Shown: positions 1 to 9,301 of the stretch, piece by piece
Layout: each line of letters opens with the position of its first letter
How positions within the stretch are numbered: the first letter of the stretch is position 1
Assembly (NCBI RefSeq): GCF_003952185.1
Contig: NZ_RXFS01000004.1
Span: 248,001 to 312,000, forward strand
DNA: 64,000 bases
From: Variovorax sp. 679
Lineage (GTDB): Bacteria > Pseudomonadota > Gammaproteobacteria > Burkholderiales > Burkholderiaceae_C
Direction: 5' to 3'
Notes under the pieces: model-generated
The model's input: only the letters and a program-made list of their open reading frames with translations
Database searches by the model: none
What the model was told of the DNA's origin: nothing
Program-made: the position numbers and the translations under genes

Positions 1-1
1 C

Positions 2-895
2 GTATGCATCGTCTATCCCTTCCTCGACCGCGTGCTGGTGGGCTCCACCGACATTCCGGTGGACGACCCCGACAAGATCGTGACCGAGCCCGAGGAGGTC
101 GACTACCTGCTCGACGTGCTGGCCGAGGTGTTCCCGAACCTGCGCTTCGGCCGCGGCGACGTGGTGTACACGTATGTCGGCGTGCGGCCGCTGGCGCGCT
201 CCGATGCCGACAAGCCGGGGCAGATCTCGCGCGACCACTCGGTGGTGCTCGACCCGCCGAGCGCCACGCGCGATATTCCCGTCGTCGGCCTCGTCGGCGG
301 CAAGTGGACCACCTTCCGCGCGCTTGCCGAGGAAGCCACCAACGAAGTGCTGAAGCAGCTGGGCCGTCCGCGCACGGCATCGACCGACATGCTGCCCATC
401 GGCGGTGGTGCCGAGCTGCCGGCCGACGCGCAGGCGGCTGAACGTTTCGTCGAGCGCATGGTCGGTGCCTCCGGCATGAGCCGCACGCGCGCGCAGGTGC
501 TGCTGCGGCGCTACGGATCGAAGGCGCTGCCGCTCGCACAGCGCCTGGCGGCCTCGGGCGACATGCCGCTGCACCATGCGCCCGACTACTCGGTCGCCGA
601 GCTTTCGTATCTCTGCCTCGAAACCGGCGTGGTGCATCTCGACGACCTCGTGATCCGCCGCACGCTGCTGGCCATCCGCGGGCTCGTCACCGATGCCGCG
701 CTCGCCGAGATGGCCGGCATCGCCGCCGAGGCGCTGGGCTGGGACTCGGCGCAGCAGCACGCCGAGCTGAAGGCCTGCGCCACCGCGCTGCGCGAGCGCC
801 ACGGCGTGCGGCTTTCGCCGGTGGCGGCCGATGCGCCGGCATCTTTCGATGCATCATTGATGACTCCTCAGGCCATGGGCCAGCCCTCGACGTGA
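2..895 (+). CDS. glpD: Glycerol-3-phosphate dehydrogenase, C-terminal part (5' end outside window)
   Basis: FAD-dependent aerobic glycerol-3-phosphate dehydrogenase, which oxidises glycerol-3-phosphate to dihydroxyacetone phosphate at the inner membrane and feeds electrons to quinone. Only the last ~297 codons are present. Visible family signatures are YPFLDRVLVGSTD at the very start, the VRPLA segment, and GLVGGKWTTFRALAEE, the GlpD-type FAD/substrate-binding region, followed by the helical C-terminal DAO_C-like domain. The stop overlaps the GTG start of the GntR regulator downstream (GTGA), so the two are probably translationally coupled. The N-terminal FAD Rossmann motif is cut off by the window edge. 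Confidence 0.93.
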   Translation, partial: VCIVYPFLDRVLVGSTDIPVDDPDKIVTEPEEVDYLLDVLAEVFPNLRFGRGDVVYTYVGVRPLARSDADKPGQISRDHSVVLDPPSATRDIPVVGLVGGKWTTFRALAEEATNEVLKQLGRPRTASTDMLPIGGGAELPADAQAAERFVERMVGASGMSRTRAQVLLRRYGSKALPLAQRLAASGDMPLHHAPDYSVAELSYLCLETGVVHLDDLVIRRTLLAIRGLVTDAALAEMAGIAAEALGWDSAQQHAELKACATALRERHGVRLSPVAADAPASFDASLMTPQAMGQPST

Positions 896-1647
896 ACTCT
901 CAGACCGAAATTTCGACCGTCCTCGACCGCGACTCCGAGTCCCCGCTGTGGGCCCAGTTCCGCGACGCGCTGCGCATGCAGATCCTGCAGGGCGTGCTGC
1001 CCATCGGCGCCAAGCTGCCGTCCGAAGCCGAGCTAGGCGAGCAGTTCGGCATCTCGCGCATCGTGGTGCGCGAGGCGCTGGCCGACCTGGTGCGCAACAA
1101 CCTCATCTACAAGATCAAGGGCCGTGGCGCCTTCGTCTCGGCGCGCGAGCGCGATGAAGATTTCGTCTCCACCGTGCTCGGCTTCTCCGACGAGATGGAG
1201 CGCAAGGGCCGCTCGGTGCGCACGCAGATCCTCACGCAGGAGCTGCGCGCGCCCACCGAGCAGGAGGCCGCATCGCTCGGCCTGACCGACGACACGCAGG
1301 TGGTGGCGCTCAAGCGCCTGCGCAGCGTGGACGGCGAGTTGCGCCTGCTGGTGGAGACCGTGGTGCCCGCCGACCTGGCGCCGGGCCTGCACCGCACGCG
1401 CCTGGACGATCGCTCGCTCTACGACGTGCTGCGCCGCCAGTACGGCCTGCGCCTGGTGCGCGCCGAACGCTGGATCGATGCCGTGCTGCCCGACGCCGAG
1501 ACCTGCGACCTGCTCAATCTGCCGCAGCCCGAGCCGCTGCTGCGCATCGAGTCGATTGCCTACGGGGCCAACGGCAGGCCGCTGGAGCACTACCGCGCGC
1601 TGCACCGCTGCAAGACCAGCCGCCTGCACGTGCAGACGACGACCTGA
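892..1647 (+). CDS. GntR-family transcriptional regulator with UTRA domain (HutC subfamily)
   Basis: 251-residue DNA-binding regulator. Residues ~18-84 form the GntR winged helix-turn-helix (LPSEAELGEQFGISRIVVREAL, then the KIKGRGAFVS wing). Residues ~95-245 form a UTRA effector domain (LKRLRSVDGE, RSLYDVLRRQYG and ERWIDAVLPDA are typical). UTRA domains bind small ligands, often sugar phosphates or amino-acid derivatives. The GTG start at 892 overlaps the glpD stop. The arrangement suggests co-expression with glycerol catabolism and possible control of that operon, which is inferred; the ligand cannot be read from sequence. Confidence 0.9.
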   Translation: MNSQTEISTVLDRDSESPLWAQFRDALRMQILQGVLPIGAKLPSEAELGEQFGISRIVVREALADLVRNNLIYKIKGRGAFVSARERDEDFVSTVLGFSDEMERKGRSVRTQILTQELRAPTEQEAASLGLTDDTQVVALKRLRSVDGELRLLVETVVPADLAPGLHRTRLDDRSLYDVLRRQYGLRLVRAERWIDAVLPDAETCDLLNLPQPEPLLRIESIAYGANGRPLEHYRALHRCKTSRLHVQTTT

Positions 1648-1656
1648 GGTCCGGGT

Positions 1657-2544
1657 TCAGCTCCTGGCCGCCTTCGAGGGCCAGAGTACCGAGGCGATGG
1701 CGACCATCATCAGCGCCACCGCCACCCAGTCCTGCCAGTGCACAGCCTCGCCGAGCCACACCGCGCCACTGAACACGCCGAGCACCGGGATGAACATCAC
1801 GCTCAGCGTCGACGCGATCGGCGGCAGGCCGCGCGCGAGGTAGAACCATGCGGCGTGCGCGAAGCCGAAGATCAGCACCGCGTTGTAGAGGATCGATCCC
1901 CAGGTCACCTGGCCCGGCCAGCGCCACTGGTCGCGCTCGAACAGCAGCGAGAGCACCGTCATCACCACGGCCGTCATCGCGGTCATCCAGAACGAGAGCG
2001 TGAGCGTCGGCAGGCCGATGCGCGTGTGGCGCAGCAGCTGCGTGCCCAGCGCCCACGTGGCCGCGGCCACCAGTGCCAGCGCCACGTAGCCGGGCCGGCC
2101 CGACAGGTTCGTGAGCTCGTGCCACAGCAGCAGGCCCACGCCGACCGCGCAGGCGCCAACGCCCAGCCACGCGCGCCGCGTGAGCGCGGCGGAGAACAGC
2201 AGCGCACCGATGACGGCCGAGAACACCGGCATCGTGTAGCCCAGGATCGCTGCGCGCCCGCCCGAGAGCGCCTTCACCGCGAGGATGATGCAGGCGTGCC
2301 AGACGAACATGTTGGTGGCGCCCAGCCAGACCAACTCGGACCACGCGCTGCGCGGCACGCGGAACGGCACCTTCATCCAGACCAGGGCCAGTCCCAGCAC
2401 CGGCAGGCCCAGCCAGATCGAGATTGCGCGGAAGGCCAGCGGCGGGTAGTCGGCCACGCCGAGCTTCATCACCGGCCAGTTGAAGCCCCACGCGAGGGTC
2501 AGGAGAACGAGAAGGACGAACTGGCGCGGGGTGAAGGAGGGCAT
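1657..2544 (-). CDS. EamA/DMT-family inner-membrane transporter
   Basis: 295-residue hydrophobic protein with about ten predicted membrane segments in two tandem EamA repeats (roughly residues 7-138 and 150-290), the fold of drug/metabolite exporters such as RhaT and YdcZ relatives. It opens with the typical LLTLAWGFNWPVMKLG segment, and WPSKAARS ends the protein. Substrate is not predictable. It lies downstream of uvrA on the same strand after 43 bases. The start codon is preceded directly by a GC-rich hairpin and no Shine-Dalgarno is visible, so translation may be weak or coupled. It converges with the GntR gene, with 9 bases between stops. Confidence 0.88.
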   Translation of the reverse strand: MPSFTPRQFVLLVLLTLAWGFNWPVMKLGVADYPPLAFRAISIWLGLPVLGLALVWMKVPFRVPRSAWSELVWLGATNMFVWHACIILAVKALSGGRAAILGYTMPVFSAVIGALLFSAALTRRAWLGVGACAVGVGLLLWHELTNLSGRPGYVALALVAAATWALGTQLLRHTRIGLPTLTLSFWMTAMTAVVMTVLSLLFERDQWRWPGQVTWGSILYNAVLIFGFAHAAWFYLARGLPPIASTLSVMFIPVLGVFSGAVWLGEAVHWQDWVAVALMMVAIASVLWPSKAARS

Positions 2545-2567
2545 GGGCCGCGATTGTGGCGCGGCCC
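2545..2567. other. GC-rich stem-loop abutting the EamA start codon
   Basis: GGGCCGCG at 2545-2552 is perfectly complementary to CGCGGCCC at 2560-2567, with a 7-base loop. It lies in the 43-base gap between the uvrA stop and the EamA ATG (both minus strand), and the stem ends at the base next to that ATG. There is no following T-run on the minus strand, so it is not a classical terminator. It could block ribosome access or mark an RNA-processing site; function is unproven. Confidence 0.5.
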
Positions 2568-2587
2568 GGGCATTCGTGCTGGAGCGG

Positions 2588-5500
2588 CTACAGCAGCCGC
2601 TTCAGATACCGCCCCGTATGGCTCGCTTCATTCGCCGCGATGTCCTCCGGCGTGCCTTCGCCCACCACCGTGCCGCCGCCGGCACCGCCTTCGGGGCCCA
2701 TGTCGATCAGCCAGTCGGCCGTCTTGATGACGTCGAGGTTGTGCTCGATCACGACGATGGTGTTGCCCGCGTCGCGCAGCTGGTGCAGCACCTTCAGCAG
2801 CAGCTCGATGTCGGCAAAGTGCAGGCCGGTGGTCGGCTCGTCGAGGATGTAGAGCGTGCGGCCGGTGTCGCGCTTGCTGAGTTCCAGCGCGAGCTTCACG
2901 CGCTGGGCCTCGCCGCCCGACAGCGTGGTGGCCGACTGGCCCAGCTTGATGTAGCTCAGGCCCACGTCCAGCAGGGTGCGCAGCTTGCGCTCGATGGTGG
3001 GCACGGCTCGCAGGAAATCGTGCGCGGCCTCGACCGTCATCTCCAGGATCTGCGCGATGTTCTTGCCCTTGTAGAGCACCTCCAGCGTCTCGCGGTTGTA
3101 GCGCTGGCCGTGGCAGACCTCGCAGGGCACGTACACGTCGGGCAGGAAGTGCATCTCGACCTTCACCACGCCGTCGCCCTGGCAGGCCTCGCAGCGCCCG
3201 CCCGCCACGTTGAAGCTGAAGCGGCCCGGGCCGTAGCCGCGCTCGCGCGCGGTGTTGGTCTCGGCCATGAGTTCGCGGATGGGTGTGAACAGGCCCGTGT
3301 AGGTGGCCGGGTTGCTGCGCGGCGTGCGGCCGATGGGGCTCTGGTCAACGTTGATGACCTTGTCGAAGTACTCGATGCCTTCCACCGATTCGTGCGCGGC
3401 CGGCTCCTCGTGGGCGCGGTACAGGGTGCGCGCGACGGCCGTGTAGAGCGTGTCGTTCACCAGCGTCGACTTGCCCGAGCCCGACACGCCCGTCACGCAG
3501 GTCAGCAGGCCGACGGGGAAGGCCACGCTCACGTTCTTCAGGTTGTTGCCGGTGGCGCCGACGACGCGGATTTCCTGCAGGTCGGTCTGCGTGGCGAGGT
3601 GCGCTGCCTCGCGTGCGGCGCGGCGCTCGGCGGCCGGGCTGGGCGGAAAGCGCGGGGGCTTCTTTCCCTCGTGGAAGGCGGGTTGCTTCGTCGCCGGCAG
3701 CCAGGCGGTGCGGTGCTTCGGCACCTCGATCTTGCGAACGCCTGACAGGTACTGGCCGGTGAGCGAATCGGGGTTCGACGAAACCTCGGTGTAGGTGCCT
3801 TGCGCCATCACGCGGCCGCCGTGCACGCCGGCGCCGGGGCCCATGTCGATCACGTGGTCGGCGGCGTGGATCATGTCCTCGTCGTGTTCGACCACGATCA
3901 CGCTGTTGCCGATGTCGCGCAGGTGCTTGAGCGTGCCGATGAGGCGGTCGTTGTCGCGCTGGTGCAGGCCGATGCTGGGCTCGTCGAGCACGTACATCAC
4001 GCCAGTGAGGCCGGAGCCGATCTGCGAGGCGAGGCGGATGCGCTGCGCCTCGCCGCCCGAAAGCGTCTCGGCGCTGCGGTCCAGGCTCAGGTAGTTGAGG
4101 CCCACGTCGTTCAGGAACTTCAGGCGCAGGCCGATCTCGCGCACCACCTTGTCGGCGATCTCCGCCTTGGCGCCGCGCAGCTTGAGCTTCTCGAACCATG
4201 CGAACGAATCGCGCAGCGTGAGGCGGCTGAGTTCGTAGATGGCCATGCGCGGCGGCTCGCCGCCGTCGGCCGGGCGGTTCGCCTCGTCGACCAGGAACAC
4301 GTTGCGCGCCTCGGGCCGCAGGCGCGAGCCGCCGCAGTCGGGGCAGGGCTGCAGGTTGCGGAAGCGCGCGAGGTCTTCGCGCACCATCACCGAGTCGGTC
4401 TCGCGGTAGCGCCGCGTCATGTTCGGAATGATCCCCTCGAAGGGATGCTTCTTCGTGAGCTTCTTGCCCGCGAAGTTGCCCGACTCCATGGTGTAGTTGA
4501 ACTTGATCTCCTCGGCGGCCGAGCCGTGCAGCAGCACGTGCTGCACCGAGGCGGGAAGCGATTCGAAGGGCGCGTCGACGTCGAACTTGTAGTGCTTCGC
4601 GACGCTCTCGATCATGCTGAAGTAGTAGCCGTTTCGGCGGTCCCAGCCCTTGACGGCGCCGCTGGCCATCGAGAGCGATGGAAAGGCCACCACGCGCGCC
4701 GGATCGAACACCTCGCGGTGGCCGAGGCCGTCGCAGCTCGGGCAGGCGCCCACGGGCGAGTTGAACGAGAAGAGGCGCGGCTCCAGCTCCGACAGCGAGT
4801 AGTGGCAGATCGGGCAGGCGAACTTGGCGTTGAACAGGTGCTCCTTGTCGGGCGCGCCCTCGGCGCCCAACTGCAGCGCGATGGCGCGTCCCTCGGCCAG
4901 GCGCAATGCGGCCTCGAAGCTCTCGGCCAGGCGCTGCTGCATGTCGGGGCGCGCGCGAAGGCGGTCGATGACGACGTCGATGTCGTGCTTCTCGGTCTTC
5001 TTGAGCTTGGGCAGGTCGTTGTATTCGTAGGTCTGCCCGTCGACGCGGAAGCGTACGTAGCCGGCCGCCTGCATCTCGGCGAAGAGCTCGAGGAACTCGC
5101 CCTTCTTCTCGCGCGCGACCGGCGCCAGGATCATCAGGCGCGGCTCGTCGGGCAATGCCAGCGTGGCATCGACCATCTGCGACACGGTCTGCGCCTGCAG
5201 CGGCAGGTGGTGGTCGGGGCAGTAGGGCGTGCCGGCGCGGGCGTACAGCAGGCGCAGGTAGTCGTGGATCTCGGTCACGGTGCCCACGGTGGAGCGCGGG
5301 TTGTGGCTGGTGGCCTTCTGCTCGATGCTTATGGCGGGCGAGAGGCCCTCGATCACGTCGACGTCGGGCTTGTCCATCAGCTGCAAAAACTGCCGCGCAT
5401 AGGCCGACAGGCTCTCGACGTAGCGCCGCTGGCCTTCGGCATACAGCGTGTCGAAGGCCAGGCTCGACTTGCCCGAGCCCGACAGGCCGGTGATGACCAC

Positions 5501-5704
5501 CAGCTTGTTGCGAGGAATGTCGAGATCGACGTTCTTCAGGTTGTGCGTGCGCGCACCCCGGATGCTGATGCGCTGCTGCGCCAGCACCGCGCCGAGGTAG
5601 GTATTGCGTTCGAGTTCCGCGTCGCGGGCGCTTTCCGCGTCGGCGTCGGTGTATTCAGTGGCTTTTGAATTCAAGGGGGCGATCGTCCGAGGGCAACCGG
5701 ACAT
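2588..5704 (-). CDS. uvrA: Excinuclease ABC subunit A
   Basis: 1038-residue UvrA, the damage-recognition ATPase of nucleotide excision repair. Seen: Walker [10 protein letters not shown] near residues 73-81; two zinc-finger Cys sets (CPIC…CPSC and CEAC…CEVC); two LSGGEAQR signatures; a second Walker [10 protein letters not shown]; and Walker B segments [10 protein letters not shown] and [10 protein letters not shown]. The ATG used here gives an unusual ~44-residue acidic N-terminal extension before the conserved [18 protein letters not shown] at about 5587 would give the common short N-terminus, so the start is uncertain. The ClC gene ends 18 bases upstream on the same strand. No SOS box was recognised upstream. 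Confidence 0.97.
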   Translation of the reverse strand: MSGCPRTIAPLNSKATEYTDADAESARDAELERNTYLGAVLAQQRISIRGARTHNLKNVDLDIPRNKLVVITGLSGSGKSSLAFDTLYAEGQRRYVESLSAYARQFLQLMDKPDVDVIEGLSPAISIEQKATSHNPRSTVGTVTEIHDYLRLLYARAGTPYCPDHHLPLQAQTVSQMVDATLALPDEPRLMILAPVAREKKGEFLELFAEMQAAGYVRFRVDGQTYEYNDLPKLKKTEKHDIDVVIDRLRARPDMQQRLAESFEAALRLAEGRAIALQLGAEGAPDKEHLFNAKFACPICHYSLSELEPRLFSFNSPVGACPSCDGLGHREVFDPARVVAFPSLSMASGAVKGWDRRNGYYFSMIESVAKHYKFDVDAPFESLPASVQHVLLHGSAAEEIKFNYTMESGNFAGKKLTKKHPFEGIIPNMTRRYRETDSVMVREDLARFRNLQPCPDCGGSRLRPEARNVFLVDEANRPADGGEPPRMAIYELSRLTLRDSFAWFEKLKLRGAKAEIADKVVREIGLRLKFLNDVGLNYLSLDRSAETLSGGEAQRIRLASQIGSGLTGVMYVLDEPSIGLHQRDNDRLIGTLKHLRDIGNSVIVVEHDEDMIHAADHVIDMGPGAGVHGGRVMAQGTYTEVSSNPDSLTGQYLSGVRKIEVPKHRTAWLPATKQPAFHEGKKPPRFPPSPAAERRAAREAAHLATQTDLQEIRVVGATGNNLKNVSVAFPVGLLTCVTGVSGSGKSTLVNDTLYTAVARTLYRAHEEPAAHESVEGIEYFDKVINVDQSPIGRTPRSNPATYTGLFTPIRELMAETNTARERGYGPGRFSFNVAGGRCEACQGDGVVKVEMHFLPDVYVPCEVCHGQRYNRETLEVLYKGKNIAQILEMTVEAAHDFLRAVPTIERKLRTLLDVGLSYIKLGQSATTLSGGEAQRVKLALELSKRDTGRTLYILDEPTTGLHFADIELLLKVLHQLRDAGNTIVVIEHNLDVIKTADWLIDMGPEGGAGGGTVVGEGTPEDIAANEASHTGRYLKRLL

Positions 5705-5722
5705 GATAGACCGCCGGGGATT

Positions 5723-7123
5723 TCATGGCGAGGGGGAGGGAACCGGCGGTTCGGGCTTCGGGGCTTCTGCGGGAGGCGGGTGCACCGGGTCGGTGCCACC
5801 TCCGCTGCCCCCACTGCTGATCGCTCGGCTCACCATGTGCTCGGCCAGCGTGTCGTACAGGGGGCGGCTGATCATCCGTGAGACCAGGCTGGCCAGCATG
5901 GCGGCGGCCATCAGGCTCAGCACCATCGAGTGGCCGTCGACCATCTCCATGACGATGATGAAGGCGGTGAGCGGCGCCTGCGTCACCGCGGCCAGGAAGC
6001 CGGCCATGCCCATGGCGATGAGCGCCGGGCCCTGGTCGCTGCTGGCCAGCCGCGCCACCGCGTCGCCGATGCCCGCGCCGATGGACAGCGAGGGCGCGAA
6101 GATGCCGCCCGGCACGCCGCACCACGCCGTGAGCCAGGTGGCGACGAACTTCAGCACGGTGTAGAGCGGCGTGAGTTCGTCGTGGCCCTGCAGCATCTGC
6201 TTGACCGCTTCCGAGCCCGCGCCGAAGGTGACGCCGCCCGTGACCAGCCCGATGACGGCCACCGCCAGTCCGCCGATGGCTGCGAAGCGCACGGGGAAGC
6301 GCGCCCGCCAGCGGTTGAAGCGCCCGGCCGTGCCCGTGAGCGAGGCGATCAGCAGCCGCGCGAACAGCCCGCCCGCGGCGCCGCTCAGCAGGGTGACCAG
6401 CAGGCCGGGCCCGAGCACGTCCCAGCCCAGCCGGGGCACGTGGATCACGCCGAAGTAGCTGGTGTTGCCGAAAGCCGAGACCGCCACCAGGCCTGCCAGC
6501 ACGATGGCCGTGATGATCAGGCCGCTGGAGCGCGCCTCGAGCCGGCCCGACAGCTCCTCGATGGCGAACACCACGCCCGCCAGCGGTGCGTTGAACGCCG
6601 CCGCGATGCCGGCGGCCCCGCCGGCCACCAGCAGCGCGCGCCCGTCGATGGCCGTGTTGGGCGAGAGCCAGCGGCGCGCATGCTGCATCACGCCCGCCGC
6701 CACCTGTACCGAGGGGCCTTCGCGCCCGATCGAAAGGCCGGCCGCGAAACCCGCCACGCCCAGCCCGATCTTCGCGACCGTGAGCCGCAGCGAGGCGAAG
6801 ACGAAGCGCCGCTCGCCGGGCAGGGCCGGATGCAGGGCGGCCTTGATCTGCGGAATGCCCGAGCCGCCGGCTCCGGGGAAGAATCGAAGCGTGAACCAGA
6901 CGATGCCGGCCGTGAGCAGCGGCGTGGTCAGCAGCACCGCCCAGGGCCAGGCGCGGTAGAAGCGGTGGAATTCGCCGAAGACCCAGTCGCTGGCCAGCGT
7001 GAAGCCCACCACGAAGAGGCCTGCCGCGATGGCGTAGCCCAGCACGATCGCCCGGTCGAGCCATACACGCCCGCTCGACAGCTCGGCGCGCAGATGCTCG
7101 AAAAAGTCAGGTTCCCTGTTCAT
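5723..7123 (-). CDS. ClC-family chloride channel/antiporter
   Basis: About 466 residues with a polytopic ClC core. Selectivity-filter motifs are present: [14 protein letters not shown] (gating glutamate present) and [13 protein letters not shown] carries the internal glutamate that marks H+/Cl- exchangers rather than passive channels, so antiport is inferred. The C-terminus is a Ser/Gly/Pro-rich tail and there are no CBS domains. The ATG at 7123 (MNREPDFF) is preferred; an upstream GTG at 7177 would add 18 residues that look unlike the family. It is divergent from ssb and co-directional with uvrA, 18 bases upstream of it. Confidence 0.9.
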   Translation of the reverse strand: MNREPDFFEHLRAELSSGRVWLDRAIVLGYAIAAGLFVVGFTLASDWVFGEFHRFYRAWPWAVLLTTPLLTAGIVWFTLRFFPGAGGSGIPQIKAALHPALPGERRFVFASLRLTVAKIGLGVAGFAAGLSIGREGPSVQVAAGVMQHARRWLSPNTAIDGRALLVAGGAAGIAAAFNAPLAGVVFAIEELSGRLEARSSGLIITAIVLAGLVAVSAFGNTSYFGVIHVPRLGWDVLGPGLLVTLLSGAAGGLFARLLIASLTGTAGRFNRWRARFPVRFAAIGGLAVAVIGLVTGGVTFGAGSEAVKQMLQGHDELTPLYTVLKFVATWLTAWCGVPGGIFAPSLSIGAGIGDAVARLASSDQGPALIAMGMAGFLAAVTQAPLTAFIIVMEMVDGHSMVLSLMAAAMLASLVSRMISRPLYDTLAEHMVSRAISSGGSGGGTDPVHPPPAEAPKPEPPVPSPSP

Positions 7124-7231
7124 CGCAGGGGCCCATTCTGGCACCGGGCGGGAGTAGGGCGGGCTGCCTTGGGGCACAATCGAGGGTTCTTCTCAACCTC
7201 CTCCTCCATCTACTTATCAGGGGCAGTGCAT

Positions 7232-7747
7232 ATGGCATCGGTCAATAAAGTCATCGTCGTCGGCAATCTGGGGCGCGACCCCGAGATGCGTACATTCCCG
7301 AGCGGCGATCAGGTCGCGAACGTCACAGTGGCCACCACCGATCGCTGGAAAGACAAGCAAAGCGGCGAAATGCGCGAAGCCACCGAGTGGCACCGCATCG
7401 TCTTCAACGGCCGCCTGGCCGAAATCGCCGGCCAGTACCTGCGCAAGGGCTCGCAGGTGTATGTCGAAGGAAGCCTGCGCACGCGCAAGTGGACCGACAA
7501 GGACGGCATCGAAAAATACACCACCGAGATCCGCGCCGACCAGATGCAGATGCTCGGCAGCCGCCAGGGCCAGGGCGGTCCGTCGGGTCCGAGCGACGAC
7601 GACGGCGGTTATGGCGGCGGCGGCGGTGGCGGCTACGCCCCGCGCGCACCAGCGGCTGCACCGCGTGCCCCGGCACCGGCCCCGCGCCAGGCTCCGGCCA
7701 AGTCGTCGTCGGGCTTCGACGATATGGACGACGATATTCCGTTCTGA
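7232..7747 (+). CDS. ssb: Single-stranded DNA-binding protein
   Basis: 171-residue SSB. Residues 1-~112 form the OB fold ([45 protein letters not shown]). A Gly-rich then Ala/Pro-rich disordered linker follows, and the acidic tip DDMDDDIPF recruits replication and repair partners. The ATG at 7232 has a purine-rich AGGGGCAG stretch upstream. Length and layout are normal for a betaproteobacterial SSB. A strong intrinsic terminator follows the stop. Confidence 0.97.
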   Translation: MASVNKVIVVGNLGRDPEMRTFPSGDQVANVTVATTDRWKDKQSGEMREATEWHRIVFNGRLAEIAGQYLRKGSQVYVEGSLRTRKWTDKDGIEKYTTEIRADQMQMLGSRQGQGGPSGPSDDDGGYGGGGGGGYAPRAPAAAPRAPAPAPRQAPAKSSSGFDDMDDDIPF

Positions 7748-7774
7748 AAAATACCCTTCGGGGTCTTGCAGATG

Positions 7775-7814
7775 AAAGAGCTGCTTCCGCATGGGAGCAG
7801 CTCTTTGTTTTTTT
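7775..7814 (+). terminator. Intrinsic terminator of ssb
   Basis: Perfect 11-bp stem AAAGAGCTGCT / AGCAGCTCTTT (7775-7785 with 7796-7806), a 10-base loop, then GTTTTTTT. It lies 27 bases after the ssb stop and separates ssb from the surface locus that follows. Confidence 0.92.
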
Positions 7815-7853
7815 CCGCGACGGTTCGGCGCTACTGCCCGTCCAAATCGTTGC

Positions 7854-7895
7854 GGACTGACGTTCTCATGAAATTTTCATGACAAAGCGCAGTCC
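7854..7895. promoter_or_regulatory. Nested inverted repeat upstream of the surface-signalling locus
   Basis: An inner palindrome TCATGAAA-T-TTTCATGA (7866-7882, 8-bp arms, 1-base centre) sits inside an outer pair GGACT (7854-7858) / AGTCC (7891-7895). It is AT-rich compared with its surroundings and lies about 110 bases before the first gene of the locus. It looks like an operator for a dimeric regulator; the regulator is unknown. Confidence 0.45.
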
Positions 7896-8006
7896 CGTGC
7901 GCTCCGAACCGTCGAGGTATTGGAGCTTCCGCGACCGCACTTGTCATTCATGCCCCCCGCCGCTTTTCTCGCTCGCCTTCGCGGCCAGCGACAGTCCCCA
8001 GGATCC

Positions 8007-8444
8007 ATGCCCCGCCGGGCCCGCCTGCGCGTCGCGCTCGGCTGGCTCGGCCTGGGGCTTGCCAGTGCCGCCGTGCCCGTGACCGCTCTGGCGCAGACAC
8101 AGCAGCAGGTGCCGCAGCACTGGATCAGCTACGCCAACCTCGCCGGCAGCCAGCTGCAGTCGACGCTGGGCGACCCCGCCAGCGAGACGGTGGTGCGCCT
8201 GCACGCGTGGATGCAGGGGCGCATATCGACCAAGGAGGGCCAGCCGGTGCCGCCTCCGCCGGTGGTGGTGCGCGTTTGGGTCGCGCCCAGCGGCAAGATC
8301 GACCGCGTGGCTTTCGACTCGCTGGGCGATGCGCAGGCCGACACCGACCTGCGCACGCTGCTCACCACGCAACCGCTGGCCGAGCCGCCGCCGCGCGACA
8401 TGCGCCAGCCGATGGTGCTGCAGCTCAGCCTCGGCGCGACCTGA
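8007..8444 (+). CDS. Small secreted TonB-C-like protein
   Basis: 145 residues. A signal peptide (two arginines near the N-terminus, hydrophobic core, ALA|Q cleavage after ~29) predicts a periplasmic protein. Residues ~85-142 (VVVRVWVAPSGKIDRVAFDSLGD… to MVLQLSL) resemble the TonB C-terminal alpha/beta domain. There is no membrane anchor or Pro-rich spacer of a true TonB, only a short VPPPP stretch. The ATG at 8007 is chosen because the signal peptide starts there and AGGA precedes it; longer starts at 7950 or 7920 are possible. It is the first gene of a co-directional set leading to the giant exoprotein. Function is inferred as part of a periplasmic signalling relay. Confidence 0.62.
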   Translation: MPRRARLRVALGWLGLGLASAAVPVTALAQTQQQVPQHWISYANLAGSQLQSTLGDPASETVVRLHAWMQGRISTKEGQPVPPPPVVVRVWVAPSGKIDRVAFDSLGDAQADTDLRTLLTTQPLAEPPPRDMRQPMVLQLSLGAT

Positions 8445-8581
8445 CGCTCGCCCCTCGCTTCATGCGGCGGTGCTGATCCGGCGGCAAGGCGCCGTGCGAG
8501 TCACTCGATCGTCACGAAGCAGCCCTAGCATCCGCTGCAACATGCCCCCGGGCGGCGGCCTTCGCCGGGCGTTTCGAACTC

Positions 8582-9289
8582 ATGCGGCATGACCCTCCCT
8601 TTCTGTTTCATCTGGCAAGCCTCGTGCTCGCGTGCTGCATGACGTTGCCCGCCGTGGACGCGCGCGCGCAGCCGCAGGAGGCAGTGCCCCTGCGCTTCGA
8701 CATCGCGCGCCAGCCGCTGCACGCCGCGCTCGAACAGTACGGCTTGCGCACGGGCCTTCCGGTGTTCTTCGACGCGGCGCTGGTTGCGGAGCGCGAGTCG
8801 AATGCCGTGCATGCCGAGGCGACACCATCCGAGGCACTGCGCGCGATGCTGCGGGGCACGGGCCTGGTGGCCGACTACGCGGGCTCCGGCGCAACGGCCG
8901 CCTTCGTGCTCAAGCCCGCCCCGACGGATGCCGTGGCCGCGCCGGCTTCGAACACCGAAGGCTCCGGCCCCGTGCCTGCCGCATCGCCCGACCGCAATTA
9001 CGACGGCCTCGTGCAGACCCGCATCTGGGAGGCCTTCTGCGGCAACCCGCGCACCGCGCCCGGCGGGTACCGGGCCGCGATGCGCTTCGTGATCGACGGC
9101 ACAGGCCGCATCGCCAACGCCTTCCTGCTGCACACCAGCGGCGACCGCGCGCGCGACGGCGCGATCCTCGAAACCCTGGGCCAGATCCGCATCGACCGAC
9201 CGCCGCCGCCCGGGATGGCGCAGCCGCTCACGATGCTGATACTGCCGCGCTCGCAGACGCCGGGGCTCGAATGCCCGGCGCAGCGCTGA
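8582..9289 (+). CDS. Secreted STN-domain protein fused to a TonB-C-like domain
   Basis: 235 residues. A signal peptide (cleavage near ARA|Q, ~29) is followed by an STN (secretin/TonB short N-terminal) domain at ~36-110 (FDIARQPLHAALEQYGLRTG, SEALRAMLRGTGL). A linker comes next, then a TonB-C-like domain at ~138-222 (AMRFVIDGTGRIANAFLLHTSGD, RPPPPGM). STN domains normally sit at the N-terminus of TonB receptors and contact FecR. Here no beta-barrel follows, so the protein should be soluble in the periplasm. It lies 12 bases before an ECF sigma gene and upstream of a FecR gene, which suggests it replaces the receptor as signal input (inference). Confidence 0.75.
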   Translation: MRHDPPFLFHLASLVLACCMTLPAVDARAQPQEAVPLRFDIARQPLHAALEQYGLRTGLPVFFDAALVAERESNAVHAEATPSEALRAMLRGTGLVADYAGSGATAAFVLKPAPTDAVAAPASNTEGSGPVPAASPDRNYDGLVQTRIWEAFCGNPRTAPGGYRAAMRFVIDGTGRIANAFLLHTSGDRARDGAILETLGQIRIDRPPPPGMAQPLTMLILPRSQTPGLECPAQR

Positions 9290-9301
9290 GGCCGCGCCGT
9301 C

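Noticed and set aside
3800..5668. 622-codon plus-strand frame inside uvrA
   Set aside because: Antisense shadow of uvrA, with Val/Ala/Arg/His-rich sequence typical of such shadows.
5930..7231. Long in-frame extension upstream of ssb
   Set aside because: It is the antisense of the ClC gene; SSB homology begins exactly at the ATG at 7232, which has its own ribosome site.
7822..7842. GGTTC … CGTC as an ECF promoter before the surface locus
   Set aside because: Only 12 bases separate the two elements, too short for an ECF -35/-10 pair, and it overlaps the region just after the ssb terminator.
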